A stretch of 13,945 nucleotides of DNA, taken from contig DIRQ01000034.1 of the NCBI GenBank assembly GCA_002424365.1, forward strand, positions 1-13,945, read 5' to 3'. Each line of letters begins with the position of its first letter. The stretch's first letter is position 1. Below are positions 1 through 5,482 of the stretch, in pieces. A program made the position numbers and the translations under genes. The DNA is from Syntrophomonas sp. UBA5432 (GTDB lineage Bacteria; Bacillota; Syntrophomonadia; Syntrophomonadales; Syntrophomonadaceae). A model generated the notes under the pieces. It saw only the letters and a program-made list of their open reading frames with translations. It had not been told where the DNA came from and made no database searches.

Positions 1-578
1 AATCCCTCCGAAGGGGGATAAGGGGGTTTGAAACGAGGCTCGCCTCTCTTACCTTCGATAGACTCGATAAGGGCAGTTTCCTCACCACAGACATAAGCCC
101 CGGCGCCGCTCCTTACCTCAATATCAAAACCTTTGAGAACCCCTTTTTCTTTGGCTTGTCCTATAGCAGTGTTCAAAGTATCGATGAGCTGGGGATATTC
201 TCCACGTAGATAAATAAAGCCTTTTGCTGCTTCAATAGCATAAGCACATATAGCCATGCCTTCGATAAGGGTATGGGGGTCATTTTCCATGATTAAACGG
301 TCTTTATAAGTTCCGGGTTCACCTTCGTCGGCGTTGCAGACTACGTATTTTTCATCGGCATTGGCTCTGTAAGCAAAAGACCATTTCTGCCCACAATTAA
401 AGCCAGCACCACCCCGGCCTCTTAAATTAGATTTTTTAACTTCTTCAATGAGTGCTTCTCTATCCATACTGCTGGCTTTTTTCAGGGATTTATATCCGCC
501 CTGGGCAATATAGTCATCAATCTTTAAGGGATCGATTTTACCATAATTGCGCAGTACGATTCGCATCTCTTCGGCCAT
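1..578 (-). CDS. nuoF: NuoF/HymB-type NADH-binding flavoprotein subunit (partial, C-terminus outside window)
   Basis: The frame is open from an ATG at 578 to the window edge, giving the first 192 residues of a protein of the complex I 51-kDa family. These subunits bind FMN, NAD(H) and a [4Fe-4S] cluster and pass electrons between NADH and a partner hydrogenase, formate dehydrogenase or respiratory complex. Seen directly: the glycine-rich FMN/NADH segment GRGGAGF at about residues 54-60, followed by NCGQKW where PTG(L)KW is more usual, then VVCNADEGEPGTYKDR and, near the cut, GAGAYVCGEETALIESIEGK. The cluster-binding C-terminal part lies outside the window. An AGGAGGT ribosome binding site sits 6-7 bases before the ATG. 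The start is 19 bases after the nuoE stop, so the two genes form an operon. No quinone-linked or membrane Nuo subunit is visible, so a soluble hydrogenase or formate dehydrogenase complex is more likely than respiratory complex I; this is inference. Confidence 0.93.
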   Translation of the reverse strand, partial: MAEEMRIVLRNYGKIDPLKIDDYIAQGGYKSLKKASSMDREALIEEVKKSNLRGRGGAGFNCGQKWSFAYRANADEKYVVCNADEGEPGTYKDRLIMENDPHTLIEGMAICAYAIEAAKGFIYLRGEYPQLIDTLNTAIGQAKEKGVLKGFDIEVRSGAGAYVCGEETALIESIEGKRGEPRFKPPYPPSEG

Positions 579-597
579 TATTTGACCTCCTTTCTTA

Positions 598-1041
598 CTA
601 TTTATATTCTGCCAGGATGGCAGCTATCTTGGCTGGACTTACATCCAGATGAGGCTTACCGTTAATGGTTATTACCGGGGTTGCCTGGCACTGTCCTACA
701 CATTCCGTGTATTCCAGGGCAAACTTACCATCAGCTGTACTTTCTCCCATCATAATACCCAGTTCTCTCTCCAGTGCAGCTACTACTTCAGCAGCACCAG
801 CTACATGGCAGGGTGCACTTTCACATATTCTGATTACGTTTTTACCCCTGGATTTAACAGAAAACATGGAGTAAAAAGTAGCCACTCCATAAGCAGTACT
901 GGCAGGAAAGTTAAAAACCCTGGCTGCTTCTGCCACTGCTTCCATCGGCAGGTAGCTCAGTTCCTTTTGTACCGCATGATAAGCTTCAATTATCCCCCCG
1001 GGCTTATCTGCATAACTGGCTATGATTTCCTTATAATCCAT
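598..1041 (-). CDS. nuoE: NuoE/HymA-type [2Fe-2S] thioredoxin-fold subunit
   Basis: This 147-residue protein belongs to the complex I 24-kDa (NuoE) family, which carries one [2Fe-2S] cluster on a thioredoxin-like fold and partners NuoF. Seen directly: a helical N-terminal half with the family signature SYLPMEAV...VFNFPASTAYGVATFYSMF, then the four cluster cysteines in CESAPC and CVGQC. The length is typical of the short soluble version. I chose the ATG at 1041 (MDYKEII) because GGAGGG lies 8 bases upstream of it. An in-frame ATG two codons earlier lies only 2 bases from that site, and the longest reading, from 1101, has no ribosome binding site. It is the first gene of the nuoE-nuoF operon and follows a long structured leader that may include a Mo/W-cofactor riboswitch. 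The partner catalytic subunit should be encoded to the left, outside the window. Confidence 0.92.
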   Translation of the reverse strand: MDYKEIIASYADKPGGIIEAYHAVQKELSYLPMEAVAEAARVFNFPASTAYGVATFYSMFSVKSRGKNVIRICESAPCHVAGAAEVVAALERELGIMMGESTADGKFALEYTECVGQCQATPVITINGKPHLDVSPAKIAAILAEYK

Positions 1042-1151
1042 CCACATATCCCTCCTTTCCTGTAATTTGGCTTGAAAAGCTATTGCTATAATGAAAGCCA
1101 TATATTAAAGCTAATGCAAGTTGCCGGGTAACCTGGGATAAATTTACACTA

Positions 1152-1191
1152 CAAAAATGCCAGGATCCCTTCAAAAGAAGATCCTGGCATT
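1152..1191 (-). terminator. Intrinsic terminator in the nuoEF leader
   Basis: A perfect 12-bp stem, AATGCCAGGATC paired with GATCCTGGCATT (1156-1191), can be extended by a short TTC/GAA inner helix. On the minus strand the 3' arm runs straight into a TTTTTG tract, the classic intrinsic terminator layout. No minus-strand gene ends just upstream of it, and nuoE starts about 110 bases downstream. It is therefore best read as a leader attenuator for nuoEF, probably the expression platform of the riboswitch-like module. Confidence 0.65.
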
Positions 1192-1213
1192 AAATGATGA
1201 GGTTATTACACGC

Positions 1214-1248
1214 AAAAAGCACCCATCTAAAAATTGATAAACGGGTAC
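1214..1248 (-). terminator. Candidate upstream terminator in the nuoEF leader
   Basis: On the minus strand GTACCC (1248-1243), a 4-base bulge and ATC pair with GAT and GGGTGC (1227-1219) around an 8-base loop, and TTTTT (1218-1214) follows directly. The layout fits an intrinsic terminator of modest stability. It lies between the riboswitch-like module and a stronger hairpin downstream, so the leader may hold two stop points. Confidence 0.4.
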
Positions 1249-1254
1249 AGCCTC

Positions 1255-1300
1255 TTAATCCCCAAAACTATAACCAGAAAATATTATTAACAGGGATTAA
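1255..1300 (-). promoter_or_regulatory. Leader hairpin between riboswitch-like module and terminators
   Basis: A perfect 8-bp inverted repeat, TTAATCCC paired with GGGATTAA, encloses a 30-base AT-rich loop. On the minus strand it starts 17 bases after the closing helix of the riboswitch-like module. It may belong to the expression platform of the nuoEF leader. No T run follows it, so it is not itself a terminator. Confidence 0.4.
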
Positions 1301-1316
1301 ACTGTCTGCAATACCT

Positions 1317-1434
1317 AAATCTTCTTTCCAACGGGAGGCGCAAACGTTTCCCTCTGCACCCTTCGGGTCCTTAAATGTACCCAGCGGCCTGGGGTCCATA
1401 GCAATTTGCTTTAGGGCGGCAAGCTCGAAGATTT
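1317..1434 (-). ncRNA. Candidate Moco/Tuco (molybdenum or tungsten cofactor) riboswitch aptamer
   Basis: Read on the minus strand, this segment is closed by a perfect 8-bp helix, AAATCTTC (1434-1427) with GAAGATTT (1324-1317). Inside are a CCCAG/CTGGG hairpin (about 1394-1381), and GTGCAGA/TTTGCGC pairing around a GGGAAACG loop (about 1358-1337). The second helix overlaps and is followed by the conserved-looking string CGCCTCCCGTTGGAAAG. From memory, the 3' part of the Moco RNA upstream of E. coli moaA has the same arrangement: a stem followed by CGCCUCCCGU and GGAAAGG. Moco RNAs sense molybdenum cofactor or, in variants, tungsten cofactor, and control cofactor synthesis, transport and Mo/W enzyme genes. 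Position upstream of nuoEF fits if the operon encodes a Mo/W formate dehydrogenase. The assignment rests on a remembered consensus, not a search. Confidence 0.62.
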
Positions 1435-1592
1435 TTAATATATTAAATTTAGTTTTAGTATTTTGCTTACTTATTTACGTAAAACACTTAATATATTTTC
1501 AATCGTTCTACAAACGTTCTATAAAAATTTTAAAATTCCTGCCTTGTAATAAAAATAACTTTTGGGGCCATAAAATATATTTATCACAATTG

Positions 1593-1620
1593 ACCCCGGT
1601 TTTATAAAGGACTTAACGAA
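1593..1620 (+). promoter_or_regulatory. Candidate sigma-I-type autoregulatory promoter of sigI
   Basis: ACCCC at 1593-1597 and CGAA at 1617-1620, 19 bases apart, resemble the ACCCC-like -35 and CGAA-like -10 elements that I recall for sigma-I promoters, which usually include the sigI operon itself. The ACCCC is also one arm of an imperfect inverted repeat (GGGGCCA near 1564, TGACCCC at 1591-1597). A perfect sigma-A -10 (TATAAT, 1662-1667) lies closer to the gene but has no good -35, so a housekeeping promoter is an alternative. Confidence 0.3.
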
Positions 1621-1732
1621 TATATAAACAAAGGATCAAAAAATATTTATAAACTTCGGGTTATAATTAGATTAAATGATTTGTAAGAAAAGAATGGTGA
1701 TATTAACATAAGAGTCCTCAGGAGGATAGATA

Positions 1733-2461
1733 ATGCAAGTATCCAGAAGCAATGAGCTGGAGACCATAGCACGACATACCTGGCAGGACTACCACTCTGG
1801 TAATAAGGCAGCACTAAGCGATTTTTATAGCAATGTTATGCCCTTTTGTCTGCGCGTAAGTTCCAAAACTTGTGGGAAATACATAGATGAGTTTGATGAA
1901 GAGGCCAGTATTACACGACTAGCCTTAATTGAGGCGTTTGAAAAGTATAATCCACAGCGGGGCAGTATTTTATTCTATTTAGCCCAGGTAGTACGTAGTC
2001 GGATTATTGACTACCAGCGTCGGGAAAAACGCCGTCCGATTCCGATTTCAGTATTGTCGCAAAAAGAATACAGTGAAATTGCTGCAATAAAAGAAAATCA
2101 AGTAGAAGAAATATTAGAAGACATAAGCAGACAGGAGGAAATAAATAGATTTAGAACCTTGCTTAGTGAGTTCGATATTGATTTTGTGGATTTGGTAGAT
2201 AACGGCCCAAAACAGGCCAGAGCCAGGGAAAAAGCCCATGCTATTGCCTGGTTAATAGCAGGAGATCAGGAAGTTATTAGCCTGTTACTAAAAAACAAAA
2301 CAATTCCCCTTAAATTATTGGAAAGAAAGTATGCCGTAAATCGCAAAACGGTTGACAGATATAGAAAATACATTATCGCTTCTGTTCTGGTGGCGGTTTA
2401 CGACTTACCGACTTTGAAAGCATACATAGAGCCACAGAGGAAGGAGAATAGAAATGGCTGA
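1733..2461 (+). CDS. sigI: RNA polymerase sigma factor SigI
   Basis: This 242-residue protein matches the SigI family, sigma-70-like factors that direct RNA polymerase to heat, envelope or polysaccharide-responsive genes and are held by a membrane anti-sigma factor. Seen directly: a region-2-like segment at residues 50-100 (DEFDEEASITRLALIEAFEKYN, then GSILFYLAQVVRSRIIDYQRRE), the core-binding and -10 recognition part. The C-terminal half has the SigI-specific helix-turn-helix around residues 185-232 (IPLKLLERKYAVNRKTVDRYRKYI, ending LPTLKAYI). Length is normal for the family. GGAGG lies 7 bases before the ATG. The 3' end overlaps the start of the downstream rsgI-like gene by 8 bases, so the pair is probably translationally coupled, which suits a sigma/anti-sigma pair. 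A sigma-I-like promoter upstream suggests autoregulation. Confidence 0.93.
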   Translation: MQVSRSNELETIARHTWQDYHSGNKAALSDFYSNVMPFCLRVSSKTCGKYIDEFDEEASITRLALIEAFEKYNPQRGSILFYLAQVVRSRIIDYQRREKRRPIPISVLSQKEYSEIAAIKENQVEEILEDISRQEEINRFRTLLSEFDIDFVDLVDNGPKQARAREKAHAIAWLIAGDQEVISLLLKNKTIPLKLLERKYAVNRKTVDRYRKYIIASVLVAVYDLPTLKAYIEPQRKENRNG

Positions 2462-3368
2462 AGTACAGGGATTGATACTTGAAGCCGGGGATGGTTGGGC
2501 TATAGTTTTACTTCCAGGAGGGAAGTATAAAAAAATAAAAACTAGGGAATCCGTAGCAGTAGGGCAATTATTTAATTTGCGTAATTATTCCATAGTTAAA
2601 TATGTCGCAGCAGCAGCTATTTTTTTAGTAATTTTACTGGGTAGTTTAGATTTTTGCCGGGTAAGTGCCTGGGCACATATAACACCTGGCATAAACTTGG
2701 GTTTAAACCGCTGGGATCGGGTAATCAGCATAAAAACCAATGATGACATAGGGCAAAACACTATTACAAATTTGCAGCTCAAAGGTCAAAGTATTGAGCA
2801 AGCCGTAAACAATATTGTACAAAAACAGGTGGGTACTCCAGGGATGTTGGAAGAAGAGGCTGAGCTAAGTCTTACGTTATCTACCAACGGAAAGGATAAA
2901 GCACGTCAGGAAAAATTACTTTCTAAAATAGATGCCGCTTTTAAGCATAATGGTGTAGAGAATAACCCTAGAACTTCAACGATTAAGGTTATCAGACAAG
3001 GTAATAAACTGATAGTAATTGATAACAAGGCCAAACCTAATAAGGGTGAAAAGGGTTGGAAAAGCCAAAAAGTTAACGGAAACCATTATGGCCAGGAGAT
3101 TTCTGGCAGCAGCATTAAAGTAAAGGAACCTTCGAATACATCAGAAGAGGCAAAGTCGGGTTCAAAGGGGCAAGTTAATTCATCATCAGGTAAAAACAAT
3201 AAAGATATCCAGTCAAAAAAAGATAAGAGTAAAGCTGATAAAATAAAGTCCCAGCCACCTGGGCAGCAAAAAAAGACTAAGCCGGATAAGAAGAACAACA
3301 ATAACAACAAAAACAGCAATAACAAAGAGAAAGTTAGGAGCTCTGAGAGTTATCCTGCTTTGTATTAA
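2454..3368 (+). CDS. rsgI: RsgI-like membrane-anchored anti-sigma-I factor
   Basis: The 304-residue product has RsgI architecture. Residues 1-40 form a small cytoplasmic domain (GLILEAGDGWAIVLLPGGKYKKI) that would bind SigI. Residues 47-68 are one hydrophobic membrane span. Residues 70-185 form the conserved external domain (ITPGINLGLNRWDRVISI, then alpha/beta sequence), and residues about 190-304 are a low-complexity Lys/Asn/Ser/Gln-rich tail with no recognisable sensor domain. In characterised RsgI proteins the external domain cleaves itself at an Asn-Pro bond in an INPS-like motif; here the aligned residues read Thr77-Pro78. No carbohydrate-binding module, as found on some clostridial RsgI proteins, is visible. 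The ATG overlaps the end of sigI, with AAGGAG a few bases upstream. The 3' end overlaps the convergent gerW-like gene by 35 bases and no terminator is evident. Confidence 0.85.
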   Translation: MAEVQGLILEAGDGWAIVLLPGGKYKKIKTRESVAVGQLFNLRNYSIVKYVAAAAIFLVILLGSLDFCRVSAWAHITPGINLGLNRWDRVISIKTNDDIGQNTITNLQLKGQSIEQAVNNIVQKQVGTPGMLEEEAELSLTLSTNGKDKARQEKLLSKIDAAFKHNGVENNPRTSTIKVIRQGNKLIVIDNKAKPNKGEKGWKSQKVNGNHYGQEISGSSIKVKEPSNTSEEAKSGSKGQVNSSSGKNNKDIQSKKDKSKADKIKSQPPGQQKKTKPDKKNNNNNKNSNNKEKVRSSESYPALY

Positions 3369-3681
3369 TTGATGACATAATTTCAGGCATTAGTGTGTTT
3401 ATTTCCTCAAAATAGTTCTTTCCATTAAGAGAGAATAGTTTTATCTCATTATCCCGAATTGCAATCAGGGCTACCGGTACCACTTTCCCTCCGGCACCGG
3501 TCCCTGCGCCTTTTGCCATTTCACCCCCAGCAGACCCGTTACCTGCCCCAAATGATATGCTTAAAAGGGGTATCAATATAAAATTACCTGCCTCAATGGG
3601 CTTACCCATGATGGTTTCACTTTTAAAAAAGACTTTCATTTTATCAAATAGCGCTTCTAGCACCTCTAAATTGAATTTCAT
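3334..3681 (-). CDS. GerW/YtfJ-family sporulation protein
   Basis: The 115-residue product resembles the GerW (YtfJ) family of small spore proteins; B. subtilis GerW affects germination with some nutrient germinants, but the biochemical role is unknown. Seen directly: GKPIEAGNFILIPLLSISFGAG, a glycine/alanine-rich centre (GEMAKGAGTGAGGKVVPVALIAI) and a short beta-rich end, in the usual family order. It is shorter than the roughly 150-residue B. subtilis protein. I chose the ATG at 3681 (MKFNLEVLEALFDK). GGGAGG lies 12 bases upstream, a long spacing, but the longer reading from 3762 has no good site and unlikely sequence. The gene stands alone on its strand and its last 35 bases overlap the 3' end of the rsgI-like gene. 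No recognisable sporulation promoter was found. Confidence 0.82.
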   Translation of the reverse strand: MKFNLEVLEALFDKMKVFFKSETIMGKPIEAGNFILIPLLSISFGAGNGSAGGEMAKGAGTGAGGKVVPVALIAIRDNEIKLFSLNGKNYFEEINTLMPEIMSSINTKQDNSQSS

Positions 3682-3862
3682 ATTAATCGATATCCTCCCA
3701 AACGGTAACTTAGTAGCCACACGTAACCACAAATAAAAATAGGGGCATCGTTGAACAAACAATATAGTGCTAGGCAGGGTAGCCCGGCACTCATCCCAAT
3801 CTTATTTTGAAAATATTGTCTGGATATAGCCGCTGAGTACCGTGGGGTCCACCTCTACAATC

Positions 3863-3904
3863 CTCACGTCTCACTCTAGATAATTAGTCGGATTCCTAAT
3901 TCAA
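3863..3904 (-). repeat. Dispersed head-plus-heptamer repeat, copy A
   Basis: Read on the minus strand: TTGAATT, 11 variable bases, then TAATTATCTAGAGT, running into the heptamers GAGTGAG and ACGTGAG. The same head, with the same 11-base spacing, occurs on the plus strand at 11863-11894 with a longer heptamer tract. The two copies are in opposite orientation, both between genes. Confidence 0.6.
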
Positions 3905-3964
3905 GGGTATTTACACGACAATTCTACTTATCAACGCCTATTTCCATATCCGTATTAATAATAA

Positions 3965-3999
3965 TCGCTATACCTCGCGGAGAACGCAAAATATAGCGA
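3965..3999 (-). terminator. Inverted repeat after flgJ, possible weak terminator
   Basis: TCGCTATA and TATAGCGA form a perfect 8-bp stem around a 19-base loop, 35 bases past the flgJ stop. The bases that follow on the minus strand (TTATTATTAATA) are only moderately T-rich. It could end flg transcription weakly, or be a protein-binding palindrome. Confidence 0.3.
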
Positions 4000-4033
4000 A
4001 TACTATGAAGCCTATAATCTGATTTTAAATGAT

Positions 4034-4378
4034 TTATATTTGGCTGGTAAGCTGCTTATAAATAGCATCGGCAATACCCAGTGACCCAGTCTTGCTTATA
4101 GAACGAGCATATTCCATATAAAGCATAGATTCAAAAGTATCAGTAGCGAAACTATGTCCGGTAAACTCACCGCGAGGGATACTCTGGCGCATAGACTCAA
4201 GTACCTTGTTTAAAAATACGCTTTCCAGTTCCTGACAGGCTGAATACAGCTTTTTATTATTCTTCTCATTAATAGCGCTTTCCAGACAACGAGAAAAATC
4301 TTTTTTTTCTACTGTTTCCCCGTAAGAGGGGGTTACGCTCATAGTCTTAGGTATAAAAGAAGAATTGCTGACTATCAT
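4034..4378 (-). CDS. flgJ: FlgJ-type flagellar rod-binding protein (single domain)
   Basis: The 114-residue protein corresponds to the N-terminal rod-binding domain of FlgJ, which helps assemble the flagellar rod through the cell wall. Seen directly: a variable N-terminus of about 40 residues, then the family core ACQELESVFLNKVLESMRQSIP at about 47-68, GEFTGHSFATDTFESMLYMEYA and a final SLGIADAIYKQL. The muramidase domain of proteobacterial FlgJ is absent, as is usual in Gram-positive bacteria, where the wall-cutting activity is encoded elsewhere. GAGGAGGT, overlapping the flgG stop, lies 8 bases before the ATG. Only 6 bases separate it from flgG, so the two are one operon. Confidence 0.88.
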   Translation of the reverse strand: MIVSNSSFIPKTMSVTPSYGETVEKKDFSRCLESAINEKNNKKLYSACQELESVFLNKVLESMRQSIPRGEFTGHSFATDTFESMLYMEYARSISKTGSLGIADAIYKQLTSQI

Positions 4379-4384
4379 AAATTA

Positions 4385-5173
4385 CTACCTCCTCAGGTTA
4401 GCTGCAGTTTGTAGCATTTCATCGGAGGCCTGAATAAGTTTGGAATTAAACTCATAGGCTCTCTGGGCTGTAATGAGGTTAACCATTTCTTCCACAACCT
4501 GAACATTAGACATTTCCAGATAGCCTGAACTTAGTGAAATAGTACTATCCGATTCTGGTTCCCACTGTACCGGTTCCCCTGAATTAGGGGTAGCCTGATA
4601 AAGATTCTTACCAATTTTTTGCAGCCCAGCCGGATTAGTAAATTTAAATATCTGTAATGGTTCACCGGCTGTTTGTGGTTCAGTTGAATCAGGCAGTAAG
4701 TAGCTAACCGTACCATCAGCAGCTATGGAAACATCAAGATAATTTTCCTCAAGTGCTTCTGGCCCCAAATACAAATAGCCGTCAGCAGTAACTAACTGAC
4801 CGGCGGCATCGATTTTTATAGCCCCATCTCTGGTATATAGTGGTTCTTCATAACCGGGTACCTGAATCGCGAAAAATCCCAATCCATTAATAGCTACATC
4901 CATAGGATTTTCAGTATTCTGGAGGTTTCCCTGAGCAAAAAGAGTGGTAGTGCCGGCAGGTCTTACACCCAATCCGACAGCCAGGCCCACCGGTTCGTTT
5001 CGGTCTTCATCTGCAGCTGGTCGTCTAATAGTTTGATACAGTAAATCTTGAAACTCAACCCTTTGTTTCTTAAATCCGGTGGTGTTCACATTGGCCATAT
5101 TATGAGCCAGGGTATCGATGTTCAACTGCTGCGCGCCCATTCCGGTACTCGCAGTATAAAGGGCCCTCATCAT
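4385..5173 (-). CDS. flgG: Flagellar basal-body rod protein FlgG
   Basis: The 262-residue protein is FlgG, the distal rod protein of the flagellar basal body, exported by the flagellar type III system. Seen directly: the N-terminal rod/hook family motif (LYTASTGMGAQQLNIDTLAHN, then NVNTTGFKK) at residues 5-35, the central NPMDVAINGLGFFAIQVP, and the C-terminal motif SNVQVVEEMVNLITAQRAYE followed by NSKLIQASDEML, which forms the second half of the coiled coil. Length is normal for FlgG. Two consecutive ATGs (5173 and 5170) share a GAGGAGG site 8-11 bases upstream. It precedes flgJ in a two-gene minus-strand operon with no other flagellar genes adjacent, and a candidate sigma-D promoter lies about 110 bases upstream. 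Confidence 0.94.
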   Translation of the reverse strand: MMRALYTASTGMGAQQLNIDTLAHNMANVNTTGFKKQRVEFQDLLYQTIRRPAADEDRNEPVGLAVGLGVRPAGTTTLFAQGNLQNTENPMDVAINGLGFFAIQVPGYEEPLYTRDGAIKIDAAGQLVTADGYLYLGPEALEENYLDVSIAADGTVSYLLPDSTEPQTAGEPLQIFKFTNPAGLQKIGKNLYQATPNSGEPVQWEPESDSTISLSSGYLEMSNVQVVEEMVNLITAQRAYEFNSKLIQASDEMLQTAANLRR

Positions 5174-5205
5174 ACTGTAGTTCCTCCTCTTATGAAACTT
5201 ATATT

Positions 5206-5233
5206 GGTGGTATTTCCATCAATCAATACCACC
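5206..5233 (-). repeat. Perfect hairpin in the flgG leader
   Basis: GGTGGTATT and AATACCACC form a perfect 9-bp stem with a 10-base loop, about 15 bases upstream of the flgG ribosome binding site. It directly abuts a second possible hairpin, CGGGC/GCCCG (5235-5259) with an inner CTC/GAG pairing. No T run follows on either strand, so a terminator is unlikely. It may influence mRNA stability or translation, or be an operator. Confidence 0.5.
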
Positions 5234-5279
5234 CCGGGCCCCTCTAGTTGAGTCCAGCCCGTTAATATACTATGGTAAT

Positions 5280-5307
5280 TTATCGTATTAATAATCAAAA
5301 AGGTTTA
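5280..5307 (-). promoter_or_regulatory. Candidate sigma-D (FliA-type) promoter of flgG-flgJ
   Basis: On the minus strand TAAA (5307-5304) and TACGATAA (5287-5280) are separated by 16 bases. The known sigma-D/FliA consensus is TAAA, 14-16 bases, GCCGATAA or GCCGATAT; the -35 matches fully and the -10 at 6 of 8 positions. Transcription would start near 5272 and give a leader of about 100 bases. Location upstream of flagellar genes supports it. Confidence 0.5.
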
Positions 5308-5414
5308 GAGCAGGAGAGGGTTAAAACATGTCCATAGTAGTTAAATAATTGAAATATCTTATAATATCTCTGTTTTTCACCTGAAATATCAAAAATACAT
5401 AGAACGTACAGTAG

Positions 5415-5443
5415 GCACATTTTAATAACTCATTTCATATATT
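5415..5443 (+). promoter_or_regulatory. Candidate sigma-E-type sporulation promoter
   Basis: GCACATT (5415-5421), a 14-base spacer and CATATATT (5436-5443) resemble the B. subtilis sigma-E consensus (KMATATT, 14-15 bases, CATACANT), with one mismatch in each element. The gene 42 bases downstream belongs to a family with sporulation links. The region is AT-rich, so chance matches are possible. Confidence 0.38.
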
Positions 5444-5473
5444 AATAATATTCACCAGCACTAATTGAGCAAA

Positions 5474-5482
5474 GGGGGGGGG
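5474..5482 (+). promoter_or_regulatory. G9 homopolymer at the ribosome binding site
   Basis: Nine consecutive G residues, preceded by AAA, end two bases before the ATG of the PRC-barrel gene. Part of the run must serve as the Shine-Dalgarno element, since no AGGAGG is present. All the neighbouring genes have ordinary sites. Confidence 0.6.

Larger units (their letters stand above)
1042..1732. other. Gene-free region between nuoE and sigI
   Basis: This 691-base stretch separates the divergent nuoE and sigI genes. Short frames exist on both strands, but none has a ribosome binding site or recognisable protein sequence. The minus strand of the left half (1151-1434) is rich in inverted repeats and reads as a 5' leader for nuoEF: a riboswitch-like module, a middle hairpin and two hairpins followed by T runs, listed separately. 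The right half (about 1431-1710) is strongly AT-rich and probably holds the promoters for both directions. A clear promoter for the nuoEF leader was not identified. Confidence 0.8.
3682..4033. other. Intergenic region with repeat copy A
   Basis: No coding sequence was recognised in these 352 bases between gerW-like and flgJ, both on the minus strand. The region contains one copy of a dispersed repeat (3863-3904), a weak hairpin near 3770 on the minus strand (AGTGC/GCACT enclosing CGGG/CCTG) and an 8-bp inverted repeat just after flgJ. The promoter of the gerW-like gene should be here but was not identified. Confidence 0.7.

Noticed and set aside
649..1065. Plus-strand frame opposite nuoE
   Set aside because: Antisense to a clear NuoE protein, no ribosome binding site and no family resemblance; a shadow frame.
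1268..1400. Minus-strand frame with protein-like reading (MDPRPLGTFKDPKG...) in the nuoEF leader
   Set aside because: It has no ribosome binding site, lies inside the riboswitch-like module, and the base pairing of that module explains the GC-rich, codon-like look better.
1194..1607. Plus-strand open frame of 137 codons upstream of sigI
   Set aside because: No ribosome binding site, no recognisable motif, odd composition, and it runs through the structured leader and AT-rich promoter region.
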